From: Pelomyxa schiedti
Lineage: Eukaryota > Evosea > Pelobiontida > Pelomyxidae
Direction: 5' to 3'
Assembly: GCA_020536535.1 (NCBI GenBank)
Contig: JAHLWZ010000806.1
Coordinates: 62,001 to 126,000 of the forward strand
Length of the DNA: 64,000 bases
Shown: in pieces, positions 24,498 through 37,400 of the stretch
How the letters are laid out: each line of letters begins with the position of its first letter
Position numbering within the stretch: the first letter of the stretch is position 1
Program-made: the position numbers and the translations under genes
The notes under the pieces: generated by a model
Database searches by the model: none
What the model was told of the DNA's origin: nothing
What the model saw: only the letters and a program-made list of their open reading frames with translations

Positions 24498-25587
24498 ATG
24501 CATCACACGGCGATTGTTCTTCTAGTTGCGGTCGCGGTTAGTGTCACGTGCGCTAAGAATGCCGTGATGCCGTGGATGTGTCTCGAACGTGAGTGACTCA
24601 TTCTCTCTTTTTTTTTTTCCCCTTCTTTACCCGTCACTTTGGAGTTTCTGGCGTACGTACTGGTTTTTCTCGGTTAATAAGTGCGTAGGTTGTGGAGAAG
24701 ATATAACCAGTGATATGGAGCAGATTTTTCAGTATAGAGACACATTGTCTGCCGTTTCTTTTGAGGATTGGTGAGTGCACCTTTTTTTTTCCCTTTACCT
24801 TGTGGCTTTTGGGTTTATTCATTAAAGGGACTTGGGATATGGAGGAACACTGGTCAATAATGGGTTCACTTCTGTTAATTCAAAAATTCAAGCTATGGTA
24901 AGATTTTCGCAATGTTGTCCACAACCATTAAATTCCCTCAGGGCTTGCAAGCTTTCCCAATGATAACTACGGCAAATCTCGAAAAACTCCGTGAGTTGTT
25001 CGTTGATACCAGTTCATTTATCAGTGATGCTGTGAAGTATGCTGTTGACTATGGGTACACTGGATATAATTTGGACTTTGAGCCAGAAGATACAGGTAGT
25101 TTTCCGCACTTCCCTTTTTTGTAACATTCCTAACTTACACTAGCGACAAATGACGATGCTATATCATATGCCAAATTCTTAACTGATTTCTCAAATGCTC
25201 TCCACGCCCAAGGGGTGCAAGTACAAGTGGACATTGCATCCTGGAATTTATTCTGGAATTTCACCCTTATCAACGAGGTACCAAACTCTCTCACTCCCCC
25301 TGTAACACCAATGTCTACAGACACCAGTTGATAAAATAATCACCATGGACACATATGCATCCAGCTACAATACCTTTGCCACACGCCTTCAGCAACAAGT
25401 TGCACTGTTTGGTGCACAGCGCCTGGGTGTTGGATTTGACAATGAGTACACTATGTCAGATACAGAATTCTCACAACGTGTGGCCCTTGTGGAAAGCTAT
25501 AAGTGCACCGAAATTGATATATGGCAAGCTCCTGTTGGTGATTCTTGGTGGGCAGGGTTGCAAGAATTTGTTGACCATGTGTACTGA
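24498..25587 (+). CDS. Secreted GH18 chitinase-like protein
   Basis: ATG at 24498 begins a signal peptide (MHHTAIVLLVAVAVSVTCA). Splicing over short introns (GTGAGT donors at about 24590 and 24770) joins CLERCGEDITSDMEQIF, DLGYGGTLVNNGF and LQAFPMITTANLEKLREL. The hallmark of glycoside hydrolase family 18 follows: GYTGYNLDFEPED, whose final glutamate is the usual acid/base residue, then VQVDIASWN, KIITMDTYASSYN and a C-terminal CTEIDIWQAPVGDSWW. About 290 residues, like chitobiases and small lysosomal chitinases. It may digest bacterial or fungal polymers in the endolysosome; the substrate is not shown. It is divergent from the TULIP-like gene, with 287 bp between starts. Confidence 0.87.
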
Positions 25588-25860
25588 AATTGGAACAGCC
25601 TTCCATTAATTATTAACTCATAAAAGAACAAACAAATCCACAATTATTATTATAACTGTACAAGTTAGTTAACTGCCCAATGTCTGTGTTTGTTTGGACG
25701 GTCTGCACGGTATTGGAGAAGTTGACCCAGAGATTCCAGAAACCGCCAAAGCAAAGTAAAATTGCTTTATTTACATTCTCCCCCATAGTTTGAGCCAAGC
25801 CAATAAATTACAGAGAACGTGAGTGAATTAGCCCTTGCCCATTGTGTCAATTCCATTCAG

Positions 25861-26871
<1,011 letters not shown>

Positions 26872-29800
26872 ATGAGCACGGGGTCGTTTTGTTTTCTTGG
26901 GATCACCCATAATGTGGTGGGCGTGGTGATTGGATTGTTGTGGCTTATTGCACGGCCCGTGCCGGTATCTGCAGCGAATCTGTTCGACAATGGTGGATTT
27001 GAGAATGGGGTACAATCGTGGTCCGTGTGGTCCAACGATCTCCCGCACTTCTTTGTTTCAAATGAGACTGCTTCCCCGCGCAGTGGTTCGATATCTGCCA
27101 AGTTGGAATTCAATGGAACATCGGATTCTGCTTGGGAGTAAGTCTCAGTTTTTAAAAAACTTGTCAGTTGCATGCGTTAAGGTGTTGGTTGTGGGGTTTT
27201 TTTTTTGAAAAGCTTGCAAGGATAAGAACTAAACCTGGTTCTTCATAGAATTGCACCCAGTGTGGAGTTGCCTGTAACTCCTGGAGAAAAATATTTTGTA
27301 CAAGGGTGGTTCAAGGGCCACTCTGCCAATGCGTTCATTGGCTTTTCGTTTACAATTAAGTACTCAAATGGAACTTACAACTGGGGGTACAAGAACTTCT
27401 TTCCCAAGTAATTCTTTCTGCATTAATTGTATCTTTTTGCTAGATATACAAGGTATGATGCCCGGTCTTGGGCTGAAAATTGGACAATGGCCCAAACTTG
27501 GTTTATTGTCCCTGCCGATGTCACAGCGCTAAACGTTCTTGTAGCTGGTGCACTTTTACGTTAAACCAAGAGTTACTTACTCGATCACCAGGTGCCGGGC
27601 TTGGAATTTTTTGGGTTGATGACCTGTATCTTGCCTATAATGGCACTGTTCCTGTCAGTATCTCACTGAGCTCGACGGAGTTATCTCTGGTATTATCTGT
27701 ACCTGAGGCTATTTTCCGAGTTAAAGACAATCGAAATGGCATTCAATACATACAACCAGTGGATACTTTATTCAGCTTTCCCCGGTGTATAGGTGTATTT
27801 AGTTACACATCCACAGAGGCACATATCTTGGTTCAGGTCTCAGAATTGACTTGTTGAAGTTTTACTCCAACAATTCTTTAGACTTTTGATATCTTTGAGC
27901 CATTCAACCTCAGCATTGTGCTATTTCAGGATCAGTTGATTCTCAATATTTCTGGAAATCCCACAGACATTTTTAATGATGACTCGGCGGAGTACCCACC
28001 GACCTTTTCCCTAACATCTGACCAAAATCTGGTATTGGCTTATGGTGAGGTAGTCCATCTATCCCTAAGCGAAGAACTCAACTCGTATTTGTCTCTGACA
28101 ATATTTACAGGGTCTCACTTTCCATGCTGATGACCCAGATGCAACCCTGATATGGGACTCTTTGTCCCACCCAAAGTGCGCTTCAATGCCCTGGTGGTGC
28201 GTCCCAATAGAGGGAATTTGGAAATCACCAACATACCAAAAGGGCTGTTGTTGATAGCACTTCTCGAGGTCCTGGATACTTAGCAATTGTTGATACGCCA
28301 AACGATGCTGTTCTCTGGCCTATTACTGACACAAGTGGTCTGTCCTTTGTGGTCGTGAGTTGGGTTCCACAACTTGGAATGTGGGGATACTCAAGGAAAA
28401 TGAGATATATCTTCTTAGAAACTGGGGGATATGTTGAAGCGTGTAAGAGGTATTACCATCTGTGTCAAATGAGATACTCCCTTTCTCATCAGATATGCGG
28501 AACTGAGACCTGAGCTATTGGTTAATACACTCAAATCAAAGATCACCTCAAATGCTAATACCGAGCTCACAATTGGAACTCCTGAAGTGTGGCTTGAGTG
28601 CGACAATGCTACTGCTACCGCCATCGAAATACAGAGTGCTGGTATGACTACTTTTAAATGGAGCTGGGGAACGTGGTTAGATTCGGAAACTGTCAACCAA
28701 CTTGCTGGCCTCCATGGAGTTCTTCCATCGAAGTATGGAGGACAAAACTCAATAGCCCTCTAATCAGCGAAAAAAAAAAAAGATTTGATATGTACCATCA
28801 AGTGATGGATCCTGCTACCTGGGGGGTATTTTAAAATGCAAGTGAGAAAAGGCAAACCTTTTCTATTAGGTTTTGGAATGGACGAACCCATGCTGGATTG
28901 CTGAGGCTTACCCATATGACATAATTCTTGATAAAAATCAGAACCCAGTTCACCTCTGGAGTGTACCGGCAGCAAACGGAACACTCTATAACACCAGCCT
29001 TCTATGTGATTTGTATTCTCTAAATTTCTCGAAAGACAGGATAGCCCATGAACTCCCCCTGTACCCCTTCAAGTAGTCAAGTTCTGTTCGATGAAATATT
29101 GACATCAAAATAGAGGTAGATTGGATGGTGACCTAGCAGCAGAGTGGTTTGAGTGCTATAATGTGAGCCACACAACAACACGTACCCAGAGCAAGAAGGA
29201 AAGATTAGCAGTTCTCGAGAACATGAAAAATTCTGGTTATGTGGTACGCTGTCCATTAGTATTGTGCTCTTCCTTAGAGTTTGACAGACAGGATCTGAGG
29301 GAATGTTTGAAGATGCTGTGAGTCCAAAGAGGATCTATTTTTTTATTTAAATAAAAGAAAGGTGCCAGATGCTTCCTATTTCTTTGGTATGTCAATGGCC
29401 TTTCTTCTGGAAGACTACGATACCTTCATGGTTTGGCAGCCTCTATCCTCGCAATTCTCACTGTACAACAAGATTTTTCAAGATCCGCCTACAATTGTTG
29501 AGAAGTTCACCGTGGGTTTTGAGTACAGACTTCCTTTGTGGGAACTCGTATACCATAACACAGCAGCAAATCACTGGCACTTTAATGATGCCAATAACAG
29601 ATTTCTCTCGATTTGGCGGAAAAGAGATCTATTTAGTATAACCATTATCAACTATTTCAACATTAATCGGAATTCACATAGATATCCTGTATGGCACAGC
29701 ACCCACATATTCAATGAACGAAACTTTCTGGAAAGCGAACACTGAAAAGTTCTTAAGTAGTTATAATTCAATTGTAGATGTTACCAAGCTGGTAATTGTC

Positions 29801-31031
29801 GCTCTTCTCTTTTTATCTCATTATTGCGAATAGGTTGCCCATGCCCAAATGGTGGACCACTTGTACCTTAAAGTGGGTCGCGATGTGCAACAGACATTGT
29901 GGGAAGATGGAAATGTTACAATTTCTATCATAGTTAATTTCAATGAGACAGCAGTATATGGATTAGGTGGTTCGCCGGGAGTAATCATGCCTCCTCTATC
30001 TTCAGTTGTAACCTGTGACTATCCTCCTGTTTGCATAGGTAGTTGCATTCCTACTTTTTTCCTTATTAATCAGACCACAGTGGGGGTGATACAAGGTTCC
30101 GCGTGTGAGGAGTCACTTGCTCTAGGGTATTGTTTAATTGATAATGTGTGTTACGTAGAGGGACAGCTGAACCCCGTTTCTCAATGCAAGGTACATAATG
30201 CCCCTTTGTCATCCACTTTCCAAACATCTAAATACCTCTGAGGCGTGTGTCACTGCATCATCCACACAAGTATGGACTCCTATCTCATGTTCGGACCCAG
30301 TGCTGATATCTTCCATTCTCCTCTCAAACCCAGGTTAAATTAAACCCCCTACTTATAATAAATAAACAACCAACAGCCATAACTTAAGTGCGGGTTTCGT
30401 TTACCTTCGCCCCTCATCAATAATACGCCTTCCCTCAAAGTTGGAAATATGAATGGCACCAAAAAACCAATAACACACAGACTGGGATGTGCTACCGACA
30501 GATTTTGAGGCTATGTTCATATCGGATTTGGCCACAGCGATGGCTATACCACCTCATACAATCAATGTGACCAACATCACTACATCACACCCGGCTGTTC
30601 GTGAACTCTTGATTCAGACAGAGTTCTCAATCGAAGTGTGTACTTCATTGAGTTTTACAGCACTTGGAAGCACACTCACATAGACAAATTTCTTTGTAAG
30701 AATAACACCGCATGCACAGATTTTTGAAGCTGGGTTTGAGACTGAGGACGACTGTATTATTACACTGACAACGGTAGTGATGGATGAGGACTCTCAGTTG
30801 TACCAAGGGAATGTGACATGCTATACGGAGTCGGATTCTCTGGTTATAATCGGCGTCTATCAGGAGAGTGAAAGCATGACAATAATATCCATTGTTACGA
30901 GTTTGAGCAGCAGCGAAGTTGCACAGGATAGCGTGTCTGATGTTAGTTGTGCTTCTTTGGTGGAAAGCTTCTTCATTCTCGTTTTCCTACCATGTTTTGT
31001 CATGTACTTTTCTAAATCGTCTGCTTTATAA
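26872..31031 (+). CDS. Secreted glycosidase-like protein with CBM and membrane tail
   Basis: ATG at 26872 starts a signal peptide ending near VPVSAA. NLFDNGGFENGVQSW through VTPGEKYFVQGWFKG is a CBM4/9-like carbohydrate-binding module. After a linker (about 27600-28300) comes a long catalytic-like region: GYVEACKRYAELRPELL, YDMYHQVMDP, ECYNVSHTTTRTQSK, FEYRLPLWELVYHNTAANH and FNDANNRFLS (28400-29600). This pattern recalls large GH101/129-like glycosidases, but family and catalytic acids are not assigned. A cysteine-rich EGF-like part (CDYPPVCIGSCIP, about 30010), a SEA-like segment and a hydrophobic tail (LVESFFILVFLPCFVMYF) end it at 31031. About 15 introns; exons between 30200 and 30780 are uncertain. 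A cell-surface role is inferred. Confidence 0.6.
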
Positions 31032-31066
31032 CAGAACTTTATTATGAAAATCTATCCAAGAAAACA

Positions 31067-33091
31067 TTATCTCTCGGCTCGTGACGGTAGTGGATATCTT
31101 TCTTCAAGCAACTCCTATTTTTCTATCAGAGTTAAAAATGCAAACATGTTACACACTGTGAGTCTCTCGGTTTGAACTAGCGATGCCGGAGTGTTATCCA
31201 AGCCATCGTTAATACAAATACAATACGGACTTTCTTTCCAAGTGTCAGCCCACCACTTTGAGTTCTGTTTTCATGTTAATTGGTTGACTTGTCTCAACGT
31301 TCATACCTCTTCAGCATCTGGTTTCCACGTTCCATACGTGTTTCTAGCTTTTCCGGTTATGGCAACATTTTCTGCCAACGCAACATTAGCTGCAAGGAAT
31401 GGCAGAGCGGTGTCTGTTCTTGCACGGAATTTCGTTTTGGAGGTGCGATCAAAGTCCTCTGACCAGCGGTGGTACATTACATCAAGTACCTTCGAAAAAT
31501 TAGTTACAAGTCCACTGGATAGCTAGTACATCTTGGCGCATGAAATAGCAGAAGTGTGAAACATAGTTGTGTTCTTTATCCTCTTCTTCTGGATTGTACC
31601 ATCTTGACACATCAGAAAAGTCACAATTATATAACACTTACTTGTTTAAGAGAGAGTTTGAGAACCCCACACTTGCGTGCCATAGGTTCTTTTGCATTTT
31701 TTCAGCGTTAGGGGCCATGGTTTTTGACATGAACAAATTGAGTTTCCCTGTGTCCGGATTAAAGTAACTGGTCAAGTTTGTGAGTAGCCTGTTAATTGAA
31801 ATTGGTTTTTACAAGTCTTGAGGAATGGGTCTGCCCAAAAACATATCGTCATTTAAGTATAACAAGCACGGTGCCAAACCAGGAATATTGTGCAAATTAG
31901 CCTCTATGGCATTGCTGTAGTTTACTGTTAAAAATGTTTGAATGGCAATTCTTTCTACCTACTAAAAGTGGGCAAGTCATCCTTATTCTTAAAAATCTGT
32001 TCAAGTTTAACGCAGTGAGGGAAAATGTGGTGTCTTTCAAGAACCTGCCTGATCGTGTGTCACAAGTCTAAATCCTATTTGGCAAGTGAATTGCAGAACG
32101 ACTGCATGATGGAGCTTACCAGGAGCGTTTGGGTCAGCCCATGTGGGAATTTGCCCATTGGTTACTAGTATTATGTCACGCACCCATGGCATAAACTTGT
32201 CAATTGATCTGAGGCAGTGGAGGAAAAAATCTCCCTGTGCAGAAAGGAACTAACCTCATAGAATATTTGAGAACACCGTATTCTCTGTAGCCACCATCCC
32301 AGTTTGAGCCATATTGTTTCCTGAGTTTCGTATGCTCTGGATCACTGGCATACTGAATGAGTAAGATATCAATACTGACTGACACTGAACCTTCCATTCA
32401 CCCAAGTATAAACTACATCAACAACGTCACACTTGATGGATGGATCAATGGCAGTATAATCCGGCTGGTTGAGAGTATTTGGTGTTGTTTCCTCCACATC
32501 ATTCTCAGGAGTATCTTCAGCAGGGGAACTTGGGGTTGTTTCGTGCTCAGTGCCTTCAGTATTCTTTGGGGGAGTAACTTCAGGTGCTTGTAGGCGTTCC
32601 CTTCGTGTGTTAAGGTTTGTTGGGCCATCAACAGGCAAAGCAGAAGCTTTGGCAGTTGCGAAAGTTTCCTGGGGCTTCTGCACCTCTTCTGCCTTTGGTC
32701 TGGGTTTTGGTGGGTCGGTGTGAGGAGGCTTCTGCTGAGCAGGATCGGGTGGAGGATATGCGGTAGGTTCAAACCTTGATATAGGCTTAATACGAAGAGG
32801 AGGACGAGGGGTCTCCACAGGTGTTTTCACCGTATCCGTATCCGTTGTTCTTAAACCAAGAGTTAAAATGACCCAAACAGGGAAAATTAGTTTTAAAAAA
32901 AGGATAGAAAGATAGGTGCATTTCCAAGGCATCACGTACGTGGTAGAGGGGCTGGAAGATTGAAGATAAATGAAAGCAACTGTGTAGAGCAACATGACGA
33001 CGCCCAAAACCACAGTAGCAACTGTGCATCTTGAATAACCCCTCCCCCTTTGTTGAACGATAGAACCGCCGCGTATGACTCGCCGCACCAT
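31067..33091 (-). CDS. GNPTAB: Stealth-family GlcNAc-1-phosphotransferase
   Basis: Type II membrane enzyme. Members make GlcNAc-P-mannose for lysosomal sorting (GNPTAB, Dictyostelium) or capsular polymers in bacteria. Start MVRRVIRGG at 33091, one signal anchor (residues about 24-46), then a P/T/E-rich stem. All four Stealth blocks appear after splicing: CR1 CDVVDVVYTWVNGSDPEH; CR2 YGVLKYSMRSIDKFMPWVRD with VTNGQIPTWADP and DDLPTFSSNAIEANLHNIPG; CR3 CLLYLNDDMFLGRPIPQDL and WSEDFDRTSKTKFRARTDT; CR4 CICINDGLDNTP and LLEERYPLPSRAER, ending at TAA 31067-31069. One intron (after CR2, about 32075) starts GC: CAG|GCAGGT..AACAG. The stop is 36 bp from the convergent glycosidase-like gene. No DMAP or Notch modules are seen, so it is a minimal form. 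Confidence 0.92.
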
Positions 33092-33339
33092 TAGGCAATC
33101 AGATAAATCAAACTAAAGAGAATGTTTGGAACGAGAAATGAAGCACAGACCCAGCACTTACTATTCGAAGGGAGTTGGCAGATATGTACTGGGTACGTTG
33201 GGAGAGAGCTGGCAATTCTCTGGGGGATTGAGTGGGTTGAGATTACCTGAAAGGAGATTTTTCGTCTTCACAAAACAACTAAAAAATTCAACAGCGCAGG
33301 GCACTGTTGTCGTGTATTTTGTTGTTAATTGGCGGTTAA

Positions 33340-34266
33340 ATGTTCCGCAACACATTTCAGTCTGGATTTCTCTCTATTTTGTACAGTGTCGGGTATTGAC
33401 ACCTTTTGAAACGCTCAGTTGGTTTTTTTTTTAATTTTTCTGTTTATTACCTCCACTGAGCTTGTTAGCTTACGCACACTCCAGGAGTAAACCATTGGAA
33501 TTGTGGGATAAGAAAGTTGTGAATGGACACATCAAGAGGATAACGGACAACGAGATTCATTCCAGTGTGATTGAGATGGTGGCTGCCAATGTGAGCACTT
33601 GTTATATAGTTTGCCCGGCTGATCCAAACAAAACACTTGGCGTGAAGCTCGGCTTCCTCCACTTCACCATCAAAAATGTAACTTCCTTTTTCGGTTTTTT
33701 TTTTCCCCTCTCCTTGCTGTTTTGTTGTTTCCTGTTGAATTTTTTTTCTTTGGTTTCAGATCAGTGTTCTAATCAAGTGATACCTTTTTCAGTTGAAACA
33801 CTACTTCACATTTGAAATTACTCTTCTTGATGATAAAAATATGAAGCGGCGCTTTCGTGCCTCCAATTATCAGGTAAAAACAATGATGGTTCTCTGGCCT
33901 TTTTTTTTAACCACTGAAAAAAACCCAGACCAAAGCCAAGAAAAACGAATTCATATGTACTCTACCCATGGTCTTAACTGATGGATGGAACCAAATACAC
34001 TTCAATTTAGCGGAGTACACACACAGGTTTCACCTTTTTTCCAACAGCACTTTCCCACAAAAAGCCAAAGGGTGTTTGGAACAAACTATGTCGAGACTTT
34101 GCGTGTTCAAGTTCATGCCAATTGTAGAATCCGACGTATCTACTTCAGTGACTCCCCCCACAAAGAGGAAGACCTACCTCCAGAATTCAAGATAATTATG
34201 CCTACCCCTCAGGTGTGTTCAAAGTCTACAATTACCCATTGCCCTAAGCCACACCAGAAATCCTGA
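33340..34266 (+). CDS. CFAP20: CFAP20 (cilia- and flagella-associated protein 20)
   Basis: Inner-junction protein of ciliary doublet microtubules, highly conserved. The first exon (ATG 33340) reads [18 protein letters not shown] and joins [10 protein letters not shown] across an intron beginning GTATTGAC. Then come [47 protein letters not shown] in the variant [67 protein letters not shown]. The last intron leaves PTPQ-KS and the stop at 34266. About 190 residues, close to 80 percent like the human protein by eye. It is strong evidence that the organism builds cilia. It is divergent from the Stealth gene with 248 bp between starts. Confidence 0.97.
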
Positions 34267-34445
34267 TTTTTGTGAATATGTCTATCTGTTTATTATGACA
34301 GTAACAAACAACACAATTACACTTCTACAAGCCTTTCTCGGTGTTTCGGCATCAATTTTACGAATCGTTTTCTTCCGATTGATGCCGGAAAAGATACGTA
34401 TCTTCAAAAGCGAAGGAATAAAATAAAACAAAAGTGAAAAAATTG

Positions 34446-37400
34446 ATGGCGGGGGCACCGGAGACGGGGCGGCTCGAAGATCTTCTTGGATCTGTGGATC
34501 TCACGGGATTACCAGCCATTGTAATAGAGTCCTCTGCCCCGACACGTACTCCTACTGCAACAACCACAACTACCGCTACGACTAGTTCGAATTCAGCCTT
34601 GGGCGGTGGTGCTACGAGTATTGGTGGTGTTGGTGACGTCACGTCGTCAATAGCGGCTGGACTTGGGCAGTTCAGCTTCTTTGGGTATGATGACAACAAC
34701 ACCAAGGAGCTCTCTGCTAGCTCGGCTATGAATTTTGGCAAAAAGATTGCTTCCTCTGTGAGGGAGCGTAGGCAGGCGTTGGACAGGCACATAAAGCCCT
34801 TGTCCAGGTTGCCGCACCTTAAAACGAAGGGGCTGGATGATGATGAAGAGGGAGTGTTGACCCTACCTCCCAAGTCTACTTTCTATGGAGACCCAAAGGC
34901 TCTTGTGTGTGACAACTGCTATCTTTTTAGGCCCACTCATCCCTCTGGCAGGCTAAAGCCAAGGTGAAACTCCAAGAAAGATACCCTCCTGAAGACGTGC
35001 CAGTCCAAAAAGGGGGATACGGTTACGATTCTGATGAAGGTTCTGAGTCTGAACCTGACGCAGATGATGTAACAGAAAACGAGGAAGAGACTGAAGATTT
35101 GGCTCACTTTGACCCAGGTAGACTTATAACAATGTCATTGCATTGAATTTTCCCAGTTGAGTTAGAATCTGATTTAGAGGAAGAAATTGAAGGAAAAGAA
35201 GAACCCCAACTCAAATATAAGAGAATGGTAATCTAGCTATCAATTCGAATTGCACTCATTTTAGGGGAAAAAAGGAAGGAGCAGGAGCAATACCGACATT
35301 CCTACTTCAGCATCCTCATCCATCATGCCTGTCTTACAATGCGGAGTTTCTAGTATAACAAGTGTGGAGTCAACTTTTTTTTCTTAGAAATGGCAGGTTA
35401 TTGGTTGTACTGATGGAACAATAGCCCACATACACCCACTGAGTGGTGGTCTTTTGAAACTCTATAAGTATTTTCCCCTATTTATTGCTTGAATTCACAT
35501 TATGAAGTCCCAACCCACACCCAGTGAATTGTGTATGTGCTGAACACTCAGGTACTTGTGTTGCCAGTTGCTACAGTGACGGTTTTTTCCCACATGTCAT
35601 TTTTTGTACCCTCCAACCTTCAAACAGGAAAAATCATTGTATCAAGTGGTGAACCACCAGATATGAAAACTATCACTACTGATGTGCACAAGCCCGTATC
35701 TTTTGTTGCCATTAACCCGCAGTTTAGTGCTCATAAAGTGGGAACAAGTTCGAAACAGGCATGTAACTCTAATGAAACGATTGAGAGAAAGGGATAATGG
35801 TTCAAAGGTCTGCTTCGCTACTGCAACTTCTGTGGTTATCCGTGAAATTAGAAGGGTTGCTGGAATGAAAAGAACACGCGACAAAGTACTTTCAGAAAGT
35901 ACAGACCCTGTATTAGCTCTTAACTGGAGAGGGTTCTAGCTTCATTTTTCTACTGAAGTCTCACTTTTATCAGGAGGCATATTGTTTATGCTACCACAAA
36001 AAAGCTCATTGTTTTCAACTCGCAAGTAAACTTGACGATGTTCAGCCATTTTTTTCCTTCTCCCTGTACAACTTGTTGTGTTTCCTGGGAAAACGAATCA
36101 ACACTTGTTGTCAATCATGATAGAACAGTAATGAAAGTCAGACTGGTACACGAATTCATATTGTTTTCTTTTTCTCACGGAAAATTACAGGATAAAAATG
36201 GAAAAAACGAGGCTTCAATGTACTCCATTCCAAGAAATGACATTACATATCTTTAAACCTGAATTCTTCAAAGGTTTAAAACAAACAACATGGCGACCCG
36301 AGCAATAGCACCGTTTGGCAACTTCTTTATTAGTCTTAGAGCCATTGATTCTGAGAACCCATATCCTTTACTATGTGTTCTTAACACAAGAGGTGAAGAA
36401 CTCAACGCAGATGCCCTTCCTGTCTCGGCAATTGACACACTTAAGGTACACCATTTCTACAAAAAAGCAGAGAATTAAAATTACCTTATTTCAGCCTGAA
36501 CACATACTGTTTGACTTCACCTTGAATCCTGAGCCAACGTTCTATATTGTCACTCCTAATGAGATACTGATTGCCTCAAAATGTGATGACGACGACCATA
36601 TTGACTACCTATTAAGAGCACACAGGTCCCACCTTTTTTTTGAGAAACTTCAACATTAAATTCATCCAGATTCTATGAAGCTCTGAGAGATATTGACATC
36701 AACGAGACACAAGTCACCAAATGGAATCTAAAAGATGTTGGCGAGCTGTATATGTCCAAGCTTATTGGTTTTTAAAGTTCTTTATTTCCACTCGTTTAAT
36801 CGCACAAAGAGAAAAATAAATTAAAACGAGCTGCATCCATGTGTCCTCTAGTTCTTCGGCAAGATAAGAAGGACTGGGAAAAGTGGACTCAGCGTTTTGA
36901 AGAACTTGGAGCATTAAATGTAATAGACCGAAAAATTCTCCAACTTAAGGTTGCACCAAAAGGAACTTGCAAGGTATCTACCAACTGACAATCCTGTCTT
37001 GGATTCTGTGTACTACGAACTTGTTCTCAATTCTCTCATTTCCAGTATGCCTTTATTCTCTCCCAAACTTTCAATCAAATGAAACTTAGTATCATCGCAA
37101 GTCCCTTTGTAACCTTTAGCTTCACAGATGCGGATCTATCCAACTTCTTAAGTGCCATAAAGAAATGGCCCCCAACAGTATACAATATTAATAGCGTCAC
37201 AGAGCTCATTAATAGGTTGTCCTTTCTTGTACATTTTCCATGCTAATGATTTTTCCCTTTCTCCAGGGAGTTAGAACACGCAGCTGACTCCAAAATTCTT
37301 CTTCAAGCTTTGGCTGAGATGTATTTTTTCATCTGTGCGACTTTCTTCAATTAATATCTAATATTTCATCAAAAGATATTCCAAAACCAACGAGCATGAT

